The notes under the pieces were generated by a model. That model was given only the letters and a program-made list of their open reading frames with translations. It ran no database searches and had not been told where the DNA came from. 38,211 nucleotides of DNA from an uncultured Bacteroidales bacterium (GTDB lineage: Bacteria > Bacteroidota > Bacteroidia > Bacteroidales > UBA932): positions 1 through 38,211 of the forward strand of contig CALBPX010000024.1 in the NCBI GenBank assembly GCA_937899055.1. Reading direction: 5' to 3'. The position numbers and the translations under genes were made by a program. Shown piece by piece: positions 8,825 to 16,995 of this stretch (its first letter is position 1; each line of letters opens with the position of its first letter).

Positions 8825-9622
8825 ATGGAACAGTCACAAATATACAGGAATCTTTCGCCGGAAGAGTTTGATGACATATCTTCTCGTATATTGTTTGAAG
8901 ACAATCATTTCCTTGTATTCAACAAGAGGAGCGGGGAGATAGTCCAGGGCGACAGGACCGGAGACGAACCCCTGAGTGAGACTCTCAAGGCATTCATAGC
9001 TCAAAGGGATTCCAAAGCCGGTCAGGTTTTTATGGGAGTAGCCCACAGGCTGGACCGTCCGGTCAGCGGGGTTGTGCTTTTTGCCAAGACTTCCAAGGGG
9101 CTGGAGCGTATCAATCAGATGCTGAGGGACGGCCAGATTCACAAGACCTACTGGGCTCTGGTACAGACACCGGAATATGAAGTGGCAGATTCTGTGGCCG
9201 ATCCGGAAGGTTGGGTGGAGCTACGCCACTATCTTTATCGCGATGAAAAAAGAAACAAGTCCTATCCTTACAGGGGAACCGGTGCTCCCTTGAGCTTGAA
9301 TATTTACAAGGAAGCCCGCCTTCTGTACAGGATACTGAAGGTGTTTGACCATTATACACTACTGGAAATCAGGTTGCTGACCGGCAGGCACCATCAGATC
9401 AGATGCCAGCTTTCAGCTGCGGGATACCCCATAAAAGGAGACCTCAAGTATGGGGCCAGGCGTTCAAACCGCGACGGTTCAATCTGTCTTCATGCCCGTT
9501 CTCTGGAGTTCATTCACCCCATCGGGCGTAAGGATGCAAAAGGTCGGCAGACCGGAAACGACCGACTTGTAGCCGTGGAAGCTCCTCTTTCTGGAGAAAT
9601 GCAGCACATTACAGGGATGTAG
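8825..9622 (+). CDS. RluA-family pseudouridine synthase
   Basis: A 265-residue RNA pseudouridine synthase. The catalytic motif HRLDRPVSG is at 74-82, with Asp77 as the expected nucleophile. The downstream GRHHQIRCQL and GDLKYGA blocks are also family hallmarks. It isomerises uridine to pseudouridine in rRNA or tRNA in the cytoplasm. There is no N-terminal S4 domain, so it is a short single-domain form, and the specific target base cannot be assigned. Its 3' end overlaps the convergent lipoprotein gene by 14 nt. Confidence 0.92.
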   Translation: MEQSQIYRNLSPEEFDDISSRILFEDNHFLVFNKRSGEIVQGDRTGDEPLSETLKAFIAQRDSKAGQVFMGVAHRLDRPVSGVVLFAKTSKGLERINQMLRDGQIHKTYWALVQTPEYEVADSVADPEGWVELRHYLYRDEKRNKSYPYRGTGAPLSLNIYKEARLLYRILKVFDHYTLLEIRLLTGRHHQIRCQLSAAGYPIKGDLKYGARRSNRDGSICLHARSLEFIHPIGRKDAKGRQTGNDRLVAVEAPLSGEMQHITGM

Positions 9623-10082
9623 AGTACTCAAATACGACATCAACAGGGTCCGTAACTTCCTTTTTGCCGCCTATGATACTCTGGACATGGGCTTTGTAAG
9701 TCAGCTTGAAACTTCCTGCTCCATAGTAGCTTGTGTTTTGGAGTTTGGAATCGTACTCCTGGGCTTTCCAGGTGGTGAACCTCTTTACATAGATGTTCAG
9801 ATTTTCAATGGCAGCCTTGTCGTATTCGGCCAGTTCTGACTCCGTTTCATATTTGACGCTGTAGGAAGCTACGTTGCTCTTGCCCCATATTTCCACATCT
9901 CTTTTGAGATCTTCCAGCAGCTGGCTGAGTTCTACATTTTCCGATCCGATGTCGGAAACTTCGGAACTTTGGGATATGAAGTACTGATAGACCTGTTCCT
10001 TGGAGTTGTCTTTGGAAGAATTGCATGAAACAAATGCAAATGCCACAGTTACAGCGGCTAAAATAGAAAGAAACTTCTTCAT
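9609..10082 (-). CDS. Small uncharacterised lipoprotein
   Basis: A 157-residue lipoprotein. The signal peptide ends in FVSC, so Cys20 would be lipidated. Asn/Ser/Lys follow, then an acidic helical segment (about 30-65) and a beta-rich C-terminal half. I do not recognise the family. It lies 46 nt after nadD on the same strand with no promoter visible between them, so it may be the last gene of a gmk-nadD transcript. Its final codons overlap the convergent pseudouridine synthase gene by 14 nt. Confidence 0.75.
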   Translation of the reverse strand: MKKFLSILAAVTVAFAFVSCNSSKDNSKEQVYQYFISQSSEVSDIGSENVELSQLLEDLKRDVEIWGKSNVASYSVKYETESELAEYDKAAIENLNIYVKRFTTWKAQEYDSKLQNTSYYGAGSFKLTYKAHVQSIIGGKKEVTDPVDVVFEYSTSL

Positions 10083-10128
10083 ATTGAATGTTGTAAATGT
10101 TAATAATCCGGTAAAAAAGCGTTACTTC

Positions 10129-10701
10129 TCAAGCAAAAAACGCACCACGTATTTCCGTGGATGAAATGTTGTTCAGCGGGGCGTCCTCCAGATATAGGGC
10201 CTTGTATTTGCGGCAGAGGGTCTTTACCCTGTAACCCTTTCTGGGATAGACTATTACCTTAAATTCTCTTAAGATATCTTCTCCCAGATACCATGTGGGC
10301 ATGATCTTGAAACTGTCTGCCCCAACTACAATCAGATATTCCGTACCGGGGTTCATTTTCTGGAGTTCCTTCATAGTGTTGAAGGTGTAGAGGGGCTCCT
10401 GAAGGTGGAACTCTATGTCGTTTATAGTAACACCCTTGCAGCTGACCTTGCCGGGAGTGAGCCTGTTTGCCTGCTCAATCTTTGGAGCAAGCGCCTTGTT
10501 AAATTCCTTGATGCTTTTTCTCAGCAATTCCAGACGTACCTGGGGGTCCTGTAGCATCTTTTTGTCTTTGAACGGGTTGTGAGGGCTGAGAATCATCTCG
10601 AACCGGTCTATGGGGCAGTTGAGTATCACATACTCAGCCACTCCCAGATGACCGTAGTGCAGGGGGTTGAACGAGCCAAAGTAGAGGGCAACTTTCTTCA
10701 T
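10129..10701 (-). CDS. nadD: Nicotinate-nucleotide adenylyltransferase
   Basis: A 190-residue NadD, which joins nicotinate mononucleotide and ATP into deamido-NAD in NAD synthesis. The nucleotidyltransferase motif GSFNPLHYGH (9-18) and the C-terminal NNISSTEIRG carry the H-x-x-H-like and ISSTxIR signatures. The length is typical. Its ATG overlaps the gmk stop as ATGA, so translation is probably coupled to gmk, an arrangement known in Bacteroidota. Confidence 0.97.
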   Translation of the reverse strand: MKKVALYFGSFNPLHYGHLGVAEYVILNCPIDRFEMILSPHNPFKDKKMLQDPQVRLELLRKSIKEFNKALAPKIEQANRLTPGKVSCKGVTINDIEFHLQEPLYTFNTMKELQKMNPGTEYLIVVGADSFKIMPTWYLGEDILREFKVIVYPRKGYRVKTLCRKYKALYLEDAPLNNISSTEIRGAFFA

Positions 10702-11267
10702 CGCCGATGATTAAACAGCCTGACCAGCCTTTCGGCCTTGGTAAAGGATTCCTCCAGTACATCGTTGACCAGGACGGTATCAAACTTTGCGGCGTATGTC
10801 ATTTCCTCGGCCGCCTTGGCTATTCTGGTCTTTATGGCTTCGTCGGAATCTGTTCCTCTGGCCCTGAGCCTCTGTTCCATAACCTCCAAAGAAGGCGGTT
10901 GAATGAAGACGGTAAAGGCTTTTTCTCCAAATATTTTCTTTATGTTGATTCCGCCTTTTACATCTACATCAAACAGAATTACATTGCCTTTGGCCCAGAT
11001 ACGCTCAACCTCGCTCTTGAGAGTGCCGTAGAAAGAGCCCGGGTAAACTTCCTCATACTCAACAAATTCGTTGTTGTCTATCCGACGTTTGAACTCTTCC
11101 GTAGAAAGAAAGTAATAGTCTTTGCCATCGGCTTCCTGACCTCTGGGGGCGCGGGATGTGGCTGATACAGAAAACTCAAGGTAGTTGAACACCTTCAGAA
11201 GGTGTGTTACTATAGTTGTCTTGCCGGCTCCGCTGGGTGCGGAGAATACCATAACTTTTTTTGCCAT
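10698..11267 (-). CDS. gmk: Guanylate kinase
   Basis: A 189-residue guanylate kinase, which phosphorylates GMP to GDP in purine metabolism. The P-loop SAPSGAGKTT is at 9-18. The GMP-binding region includes SRAPRGQEADGKDYYFL and the EYEEVYPGSFYGT block. The length matches the bacterial family (about 190-205). It heads the gmk-nadD unit with a 4-nt overlap and is divergent from fba. Confidence 0.97.
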   Translation of the reverse strand: MAKKVMVFSAPSGAGKTTIVTHLLKVFNYLEFSVSATSRAPRGQEADGKDYYFLSTEEFKRRIDNNEFVEYEEVYPGSFYGTLKSEVERIWAKGNVILFDVDVKGGINIKKIFGEKAFTVFIQPPSLEVMEQRLRARGTDSDEAIKTRIAKAAEEMTYAAKFDTVLVNDVLEESFTKAERLVRLFNHRR

Positions 11268-11292
11268 ACAGTTTCGTCTTATTGCCTTTCCG

Positions 11293-11300
11293 CAAAGTTA
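11293..11300 (-). promoter_or_regulatory. -7 box for gmk-nadD
   Basis: TAACTTTG on the minus strand, 25 nt before the gmk ATG. A GTTG about 21 nt upstream is a partial -33. It lies only 13 nt from the divergent fba box, so the two promoters overlap. Confidence 0.55.
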
Positions 11301-11313
11301 AGAGAATAATTGT

Positions 11314-11321
11314 TAAATTTG
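11314..11321 (+). promoter_or_regulatory. -7 box for fba
   Basis: TAAATTTG on the plus strand fits the consensus. It gives a leader of about 50 nt before the fba ATG. The -33 element is weak (TTTC about 23 nt upstream). Confidence 0.5.
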
Positions 11322-11381
11322 CAACGTGTTTCCGGTGGCTGCCGGAATATAGGCACGTAACTATTTAAAATTCTATATATT

Positions 11382-12380
11382 ATGGTATCTTACAAAGAGT
11401 TAGGTCTTGTCAACACCAGAGAGATGTTCGCCAAGGCGGTAGCAGGCGGATACGCAATTCCCGCATTCAATTTCAACAACATGGAGCAGCTTCAGGCAAT
11501 AATCAAGGCAGCTGCTACAAAGAGGTCTCCGGTTATACTTCAGGTGTCAAAGGGCGCAAGGAGCTATGCAAATCAGACACTTCTGCGTTATATGGCTCAG
11601 GGAGCGGTTGAATATGCAAAGGAACTCGGATGGGAGAATCCTCAGATTGTTCTGCATCTGGACCACGGCGATACGTTTGAAACCTGCAAGAGCTGCGTAG
11701 ATATGGGTTTTTCTTCTGTCATGATAGACGGCAGCGCCCTTCCTTACGAAGAGAATATAGCCGTTACCAAGAAAGTTGTGGAATATGCTCATCAGTTTGA
11801 CGTAACAGTGGAGGCAGAGCTGGGCGTTCTGGCTGGCGTAGAGGATGAGGTTTCCGCTGAGGAATCTCATTACACCCGTCCTGAGGAAGTGATTGATTTC
11901 ACCAGCAAGACCGGTTGCGATTCACTTGCCATTTCCATAGGAACTTCTCACGGGGCATATAAGTTCAAACCCGAACAGTGCACCCGCGATCCCAAGACCG
12001 GAATCCTCATTCCGCCGCCATTGGCATTCGATGTACTGGCAGAAATCGAGAAGAAACTTCCGGGGTTCCCGATTGTTCTCCACGGTTCTTCTTCCGTACC
12101 GCAGGAATATGTTAAGATAATCAACGAAAACGGCGGCAAACTTCCGGATGCCGTAGGTATTCCTGAGGAACAGCTCCGCAAGGCAGCCAAGAGTGCAGTC
12201 TGCAAGATCAATATTGATTCCGATTCACGTCTGGCAATGACAGCAATGGTGCGCAAGGTCTTTAATGAAAAGCCCGGCGAGTTTGATCCGCGCAAGTATC
12301 TGGGCCCTGCAAGAGACGAAATGCAGAAGCTCTACGAGCATAAGATTGTGAATGTTCTGGGTTCAGACGGAAAGGCATAG
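11382..12380 (+). CDS. fba: Class II fructose-bisphosphate aldolase
   Basis: A 332-residue zinc-dependent aldolase that splits or forms fructose 1,6-bisphosphate in glycolysis and gluconeogenesis. HLDHGD (92-97) contains the likely catalytic Asp94 and zinc ligand His95. SIGTSHGAYK gives His190 and VLHGSSSVP gives His234 as the other zinc ligands. The phosphate-binding NIDSDSR segment is at 277-283. The length fits the 330-340-residue class IIB-like group found in this phylum. Tagatose-bisphosphate aldolase is the main alternative, but the glycolytic enzyme is more likely for a stand-alone gene. Confidence 0.95.
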   Translation: MVSYKELGLVNTREMFAKAVAGGYAIPAFNFNNMEQLQAIIKAAATKRSPVILQVSKGARSYANQTLLRYMAQGAVEYAKELGWENPQIVLHLDHGDTFETCKSCVDMGFSSVMIDGSALPYEENIAVTKKVVEYAHQFDVTVEAELGVLAGVEDEVSAEESHYTRPEEVIDFTSKTGCDSLAISIGTSHGAYKFKPEQCTRDPKTGILIPPPLAFDVLAEIEKKLPGFPIVLHGSSSVPQEYVKIINENGGKLPDAVGIPEEQLRKAAKSAVCKINIDSDSRLAMTAMVRKVFNEKPGEFDPRKYLGPARDEMQKLYEHKIVNVLGSDGKA

Positions 12381-12394
12381 CCAAACAGCCGGAT

Positions 12395-13207
12395 TCAGTT
12401 TCTGAACTGCTTGAGAATAAGTAAGGTGCTCATCGTGATGATTATTACGGTTACGAACACCTTTATGAATTTTTCTCCGCCCTTGATGGAGGCATAGGAA
12501 CCAGCTATGCCTCCTATTATGTTTCCTATGGCATAGATCAGGGCTATTCCCCAGTTCACCTGGCCGTAGATTATGAAGACCATAAGGGCGAGCGGAGTAT
12601 AGACCACTACAGCAAACTGCTTGATGGCGTTTGAACGGATCATATCCAGGCCCAGAAAGAAGAAACTGGCAAACATAATAAGAAGCCCCACACCGGAGTG
12701 GGTGAACCCTCCGTAAACTCCTATAGCCGTGAAAATAAGGAATATCCAAGCGTTGCTCAGAGTCTGGCCGGAAGTCTCTTTTTCCTGGCGGAGAACTGCG
12801 GCCTTTTTCCTATCGACGAATAAAAGAATGCTCATGACAGGCAACAGGATGGCCATGACTATTTCTATGACCTTGACTTTCAGCACGGCGGCCAAAAGGG
12901 CCCCGAATATAGCTCCGCATCCTACAGGTATGCCGGCCTTCCATCCGGTCTTCATATCCAGATAGCCCTTCTTTCTGAAGATGGCGGAGGTGGTCAGAAA
13001 TTGCAGCAGAACGCCAACTCTGGTGGTTCCGTTGGCCACATTTATGGGTAGCCCCATCATCATGAAAAGTCCGTAGGATATGGCTGTGGCCATGCCGGCT
13101 ATGGTGTTGATGAAGCCTACAAAGGCCCCGCATCCTACAAGAAGGAGTATCATCCTGTAGTCTGTGACGGGAGTGTTTGCCAAAAAGTCCTGCAGTTGCT
13201 CAATCAT
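12395..13207 (-). CDS. TauE/SafE (TSUP) family membrane transporter
   Basis: A 270-residue polytopic membrane protein of the sulfite exporter TauE/SafE family. It has about eight hydrophobic segments in two repeats, with the family's glycine-rich first helix (GAFVGFINTIAGMATAIS) and the N-G-T-T-R-V-G motif. Family members move sulfite, sulfonates or other small organosulfur anions; the substrate here is unknown. A longer TTG start at 13234 is possible on frame alone. The -7 box at 13214-13221 lies inside that extension, 6 nt before this ATG, so the ATG at 13207 is preferred and the mRNA is probably leaderless. The gene is convergent with fba (14 nt) and divergent from grpE. Confidence 0.9.
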   Translation of the reverse strand: MIEQLQDFLANTPVTDYRMILLLVGCGAFVGFINTIAGMATAISYGLFMMMGLPINVANGTTRVGVLLQFLTTSAIFRKKGYLDMKTGWKAGIPVGCGAIFGALLAAVLKVKVIEIVMAILLPVMSILLFVDRKKAAVLRQEKETSGQTLSNAWIFLIFTAIGVYGGFTHSGVGLLIMFASFFFLGLDMIRSNAIKQFAVVVYTPLALMVFIIYGQVNWGIALIYAIGNIIGGIAGSYASIKGGEKFIKVFVTVIIITMSTLLILKQFRN

Positions 13208-13213
13208 AGCAGG

Positions 13214-13221
13214 CAAATATA
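13214..13221 (-). promoter_or_regulatory. -7 box for the TSUP transporter gene
   Basis: TATATTTG on the minus strand ends 6 nt before the ATG, which would place the transcript start at or beside the start codon. It is 7 nt from the grpE inverted repeat at 13229-13241, so a protein bound there could affect both genes. Confidence 0.5.
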
Positions 13222-13228
13222 GCCAATC

Positions 13229-13288
13229 TGACAAATTGTCGTACCCTCACCGTAAAAAAGCCTTGGCAGGGAAATTGTCTTATCTTTG
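13229..13288 (+). promoter_or_regulatory. grpE-dnaJ upstream element: inverted repeat, -24/-12-like site and -7 box
   Basis: TGACA-AAT-TGTCG (13229-13241) is an inverted repeat. After 22 nt comes TTGGCAGGGAAATTG (13263-13277 region), which matches the sigma-54 consensus TTGGCACG-N4-TTGC except for two key bases and has GG-N10-GT. TATCTTTG at 13281-13288 is also a perfect housekeeping -7 box, so the site could be dual. The repeat, spacing and TGGCA match the dnaK upstream region. Confidence 0.55.
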
Positions 13289-13312
13289 CCGGCATTAAAA
13301 ATCAGAGATATT

Positions 13313-13906
13313 ATGTCTAAGCACAGATTAAAGAAAATGAATCAGAATACAAAACAGGAAGCTCAGGAAGAGCCTGCAATCCAAAACGAGGCCGAAGAGG
13401 CTAAGAAACAAGAAGCTCAGGAAGAAGCGCCCGAGACTGAACAAGCCGATGCCGCTTCTGTGGCAGAGGAGGCTCAGAAGCAGCTTCAGGAAGAAAAGAA
13501 CAAATATATTTACCTGATGGCCGAGTTTGACAACTACCGCAGGAGAGTTTCTCAGGAAAAGCTCGAACTCATAGATACTGCGGCAAAGGGGGTCATCAAC
13601 GACCTTCTTCCTGTTGTAGATAATTTTGAACGGGCCCTGAAATCTTTGGAGGACTCTGAGGCAACCGATGCGGCAAAAATGGGTACGGAGCTTATTTACA
13701 AGCAGTTGCTTGACGTGCTCAAGAAGAAGGGGGTATGTGAGATTGATGCTATGGGTAAGGAACTGGATACAGATGAGCATGAGGCCGTAGCCCAGATTCC
13801 GGCTCCTGAAGAGAACCTGAAGGGCAAGGTTGTGGATGTAATCCAGAAGGGTTACAAGCTTAACGGCAAGGTCATCCGTTATGCAAAGGTGGTTATCGGA
13901 ATTTAA
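13313..13906 (+). CDS. grpE: GrpE nucleotide exchange factor
   Basis: A 197-residue GrpE, the co-chaperone that releases ADP from DnaK. The first 60 or so residues are a Glu/Gln/Ala-rich disordered segment. Next come the long coiled-coil helix with the family's YLMAEFDNYRRR motif and a C-terminal beta wing ending GKVIRYAKVVIG. A TTG at 13286 would extend the frame, but it lies inside the -7 box (13281-13288), so the ATG at 13313 is chosen; an ATG at 13337 is also possible. dnaJ starts 33 nt downstream in the same operon. Confidence 0.95.
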   Translation: MSKHRLKKMNQNTKQEAQEEPAIQNEAEEAKKQEAQEEAPETEQADAASVAEEAQKQLQEEKNKYIYLMAEFDNYRRRVSQEKLELIDTAAKGVINDLLPVVDNFERALKSLEDSEATDAAKMGTELIYKQLLDVLKKKGVCEIDAMGKELDTDEHEAVAQIPAPEENLKGKVVDVIQKGYKLNGKVIRYAKVVIGI

Positions 13907-13939
13907 TGTCTGGTAAGGCAGGCAATTATTAGTGACAAG

Positions 13940-15115
13940 ATGGCAGAAAAAAGAGATTACTATGAAGTGTTGGGCGTTTCCAAGGATGCGTCTGCAGATG
14001 AAATAAAGAAGGCATACAGAAAACTTGCCCTCCAATATCATCCGGACCGGAACCCCGGAGACAAGGCCGCAGAGGAAAAATTCAAGGAGGCGGCTGAGGC
14101 TTATGATGTCCTCAGCGATGATGCTAAGCGCAAGCGGTATGACCAGTTTGGCTTTGCAGCCGATCAGGGCGGATTCGGAGGCGGTGCCGGGTTCTCCGTA
14201 GAAGACATATTCCGCAATTTCGGAGATATCTTTGGCGGAAGGTTCGGCGGCAGCAGCGGCGGCTTTGGCGATATCTTCGGCGATTTCTTTGGCGGCGGAA
14301 GCGGTGGCGGTCAGAGGGTTGAGCGCGGAAGCGATATCCGTATAAAGCTGAAACTCACACTTGAAGAGGTAATGACCGGTGTTGAGAAGAAGGTCAAGAT
14401 CAACAAGTTGGTTCAGTGCCCGGAATGCCACGGCAAGGGAGCAGTTTCGGATTCTGACATCAAAACCTGCCCGGACTGCAACGGTTCCGGCTATGTTGTA
14501 AGGCAGACCCGTTCCATCTTTGGAATTACCCAGACACAGAGCGTATGCGGCAGGTGCAACGGAACCGGCAAGATAGTTGCCAAACCTTGCCGCAAGTGCG
14601 GCGGCAGCGGTCTTGTAAAAGCTCCGGAAGAAATTTCGTTCAAGGTTCCTGCAGGTGTGGCCGAGGGTATGACCCTGACCGTTCAAGGCAAGGGAAATGC
14701 AGCCCGTCAGGGCGGAATAAGCGGCAATCTGTATGTGCTCATAGAAGAAGAACCCAACAAGGATTTTGAACGCGACGGCAACGACCTGATTTATCCGCTG
14801 TTCATCAGTGTTCCGGATGCCATAGACGGCTGCGAGGTGGAGATTCCGGCCATCGGAGGCAAGATCAAAGTCAAGATTCCTGCTGGTACTCAGAGCGGTA
14901 AGGTGTTAAGGGTAAAGGGCAAAGGAGTTCCGGACGTAAACGGCTACGGAAGGGGAGATTTGCATATCTATGTTCAGGTCTGGATTCCTACAAAGCTTAC
15001 TTCGGAGGAAAAGAAGCTGGTAGAAAAACTCAAAGGTTGTGAAAGTTTCAAGCCGATTCCTTCGGGAGAGGAAAAGCAGAGCTTCTTTGACCGTCTGAAG
15101 GGTCTGTTCAAATAA
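13940..15115 (+). CDS. dnaJ: Chaperone protein DnaJ (Hsp40)
   Basis: A 391-residue class A J-protein that delivers substrates to DnaK and stimulates its ATPase. The J domain (1-70) has HPD at 34-36. A Gly/Phe-rich segment (75-125) carries repeated GDIFG motifs. Four CxxCxGxG zinc repeats start at residues 160, 177, 203 and 217. The substrate-binding domains follow. All parts are present and the length is normal. It is the last gene of grpE-dnaJ and is followed at once by a strong terminator. Confidence 0.98.
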   Translation: MAEKRDYYEVLGVSKDASADEIKKAYRKLALQYHPDRNPGDKAAEEKFKEAAEAYDVLSDDAKRKRYDQFGFAADQGGFGGGAGFSVEDIFRNFGDIFGGRFGGSSGGFGDIFGDFFGGGSGGGQRVERGSDIRIKLKLTLEEVMTGVEKKVKINKLVQCPECHGKGAVSDSDIKTCPDCNGSGYVVRQTRSIFGITQTQSVCGRCNGTGKIVAKPCRKCGGSGLVKAPEEISFKVPAGVAEGMTLTVQGKGNAARQGGISGNLYVLIEEEPNKDFERDGNDLIYPLFISVPDAIDGCEVEIPAIGGKIKVKIPAGTQSGKVLRVKGKGVPDVNGYGRGDLHIYVQVWIPTKLTSEEKKLVEKLKGCESFKPIPSGEEKQSFFDRLKGLFK

Positions 15116-15134
15116 ATACCCCGAGCAAGATAAG

Positions 15135-15168
15135 GCCTCGTGTTTTTCGGCACGAGGCTTTCTTTTTT
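15135..15168 (+). terminator. Intrinsic terminator after dnaJ
   Basis: An 8-bp perfect stem GCCTCGTG/CACGAGGC with an 8-nt loop, followed by TTTCTTTTTT, 19 nt past the dnaJ stop. The T tract runs straight into the -7 box of the next gene. Confidence 0.9.
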
Positions 15169-15169
15169 G

Positions 15170-15177
15170 TATTTTTG
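15170..15177 (+). promoter_or_regulatory. -7 box for the M23 peptidase gene
   Basis: TATTTTTG fits TAnnTTTG and ends 5 nt before the ATG, so the mRNA is probably leaderless. It abuts the dnaJ terminator, and no clear -33 is seen. Confidence 0.5.
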
Positions 15178-15182
15178 CTCTC

Positions 15183-16940
15183 ATGAGATTTGCAAAATCT
15201 AATATCAGACAGGTGACCGTCTTGGCGGCCCTGTTGTTTTTATGCCTTTCTGCCAATGCGCAGCTGCTGAACAAGGAACACGACAAAGGTGTTGATTATC
15301 AAAGGCAAAAGGAGGTAACTGGCCGGTTTGCCGTACCAATTGAGACCTACAACGGCTTTGCAGGAACCTACGGAGAACTCAGGGGGAACCATTTCCACTG
15401 CGGCCTTGATATGCGCACGTCAGGGGTCCAGGGGCGTAAAATTTATGCCGCAGATGACGGATATGTATCCAGAATCACAATCAGTCCATGGGGCTATGGC
15501 AATATGATAATGGTAACCCACCCCAGCGGATATAAGACCATCTACGGCCATCTTCTGGGATTTGCACCCAAATACAAAAAACTGGTTCTGGAAAAGCAGT
15601 ATGTAGAAGAAAGTTGGCGGCAGTACATAGATTTCCCCGCAGACAGCCTTCCGGTGAAACGAGGCGATCTGATTGCGTATTCTGGCAACACAGGCTCTTC
15701 CGGCGGACCGCACCTTCATTTTGAGGTTCTGGACGAGAATGACGTGCCGGTAAATCTGCAGATACCCAATATCTTCAATCTTAAGGATGCCGAGAGTCCG
15801 ATCATCCGCGATGTGAGACTTGTGGGATGCGCTCCTTTTTACGGTACTCTTTATACCTTCAATCTGAAGATGGACGGTGATACAGTCAATGTTTCAAAGT
15901 GTTTCTACGTGGCCATGGACGCATACGATGTGATGGCCGGAACTCCCGGAAAACTTGCAGTTTACAAATACGAGGCATTGCTGGACGGCGAATCTTTCTT
16001 CTGCTTTACAGAAGGCAATATCCCAACTTCTACCGGACGGTATATAGCATCGCTTCTGGACCATCCGCTCAGACGCAGTACGGGCCGGTATTTTGTGAAA
16101 ACCCAGATGGATCCGGCCAATCTTCTCATAGACAGGACCGAGGTGGCAGACGATGGAATAATAACCATCAGCGATTCTCTTGTACATACCATTACCGTAG
16201 TAGTTACAGATGTTTACGGCAATACCAGCCGCAAGGATATAAAAGTTGTGCGTAATGATTCTATGTACAATGATGCCGTTCCTTTTTCTCCAGACGGAAA
16301 CTTTGCTGCCTGGGATTCCGACAGCAAATTCTTCTATGATGGTCTGACCGTTGCCCTTCCTGCCGGAGCCCTGTTCCGCAATGCCTTCATAAAGACCGAA
16401 AAGGTTGAGGATTCATATATTGCCCAGAAGAACCTCAGGGCGATGTCGGGCCTGTGGAGGGTAGGTGACGGCAATATCCCTTTGAATAAAGACATTACTC
16501 TTACCATGAGGGCCGATGTTCCGGCAGCATATCTGGACAAGGCTGTGATTGCAAGGGTTGGCAGCGGTTCGCTTTCAAGTTGCGGCGGTACCTATAATGC
16601 TCTTACCAGAGAGATGACTGCAACTGTGTCTTCTTTTGGAACATTCTGTGTCACAGCAGATATAACTCCGCCCGAAGTGAGTGTCAAGGTTGCAGAAGGA
16701 GCTACTGTGAAGGCCTCTTCAATAAAGGCAGTCATAAAGGACAGAATATCAGGAATCAAGGAATTCAGGGCGGAGATAGACGGGCACTGGGTCGTGGCCG
16801 CCTTGGACGGCAAGACTTCAACACTTGAGATTGCTTTGGCCGATGCCAGAATCTCAAAAGGCAAGAAACATAAGCTTGTGCTTACGGTTGAAGATAACGT
16901 GGGCAACAAAACTGCCGTTACCAGAAATTTCGTCTGGTAG
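15183..16940 (+). CDS. M23-family peptidase (LytM domain), exported
   Basis: A 585-residue exported protein. A signal peptide ends around ANA-Q (residue 26-27). The LytM/M23 domain (about 55-200) has the zinc ligands His72 and Asp76 (HCGLD) and HLH at 176-178, plus GH at 121-122, so it looks catalytically intact. Such enzymes cut peptide cross-links in cell-wall peptidoglycan or act as division and envelope scaffolds. An insertion of about 30 residues separates the GH and HLH blocks, as in many Bacteroidota homologues. The remaining 380 residues form beta-rich domains of unknown role, probably for binding. anmK follows, a loose functional link to wall turnover. Confidence 0.92.
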   Translation: MRFAKSNIRQVTVLAALLFLCLSANAQLLNKEHDKGVDYQRQKEVTGRFAVPIETYNGFAGTYGELRGNHFHCGLDMRTSGVQGRKIYAADDGYVSRITISPWGYGNMIMVTHPSGYKTIYGHLLGFAPKYKKLVLEKQYVEESWRQYIDFPADSLPVKRGDLIAYSGNTGSSGGPHLHFEVLDENDVPVNLQIPNIFNLKDAESPIIRDVRLVGCAPFYGTLYTFNLKMDGDTVNVSKCFYVAMDAYDVMAGTPGKLAVYKYEALLDGESFFCFTEGNIPTSTGRYIASLLDHPLRRSTGRYFVKTQMDPANLLIDRTEVADDGIITISDSLVHTITVVVTDVYGNTSRKDIKVVRNDSMYNDAVPFSPDGNFAAWDSDSKFFYDGLTVALPAGALFRNAFIKTEKVEDSYIAQKNLRAMSGLWRVGDGNIPLNKDITLTMRADVPAAYLDKAVIARVGSGSLSSCGGTYNALTREMTATVSSFGTFCVTADITPPEVSVKVAEGATVKASSIKAVIKDRISGIKEFRAEIDGHWVVAALDGKTSTLEIALADARISKGKKHKLVLTVEDNVGNKTAVTRNFVW

Positions 16941-16995
16941 CGCAGGAGGCGCCTTTAAGCATTATTGCTTCATTGAAAATAAATGTTTTGTACAG

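Noticed and set aside
13328..14686. A 452-codon open frame on the minus strand across grpE-dnaJ
   Set aside because: It is fully antisense to two certain genes and has no signal, promoter or family pattern. It comes from the codon bias of the plus-strand genes.
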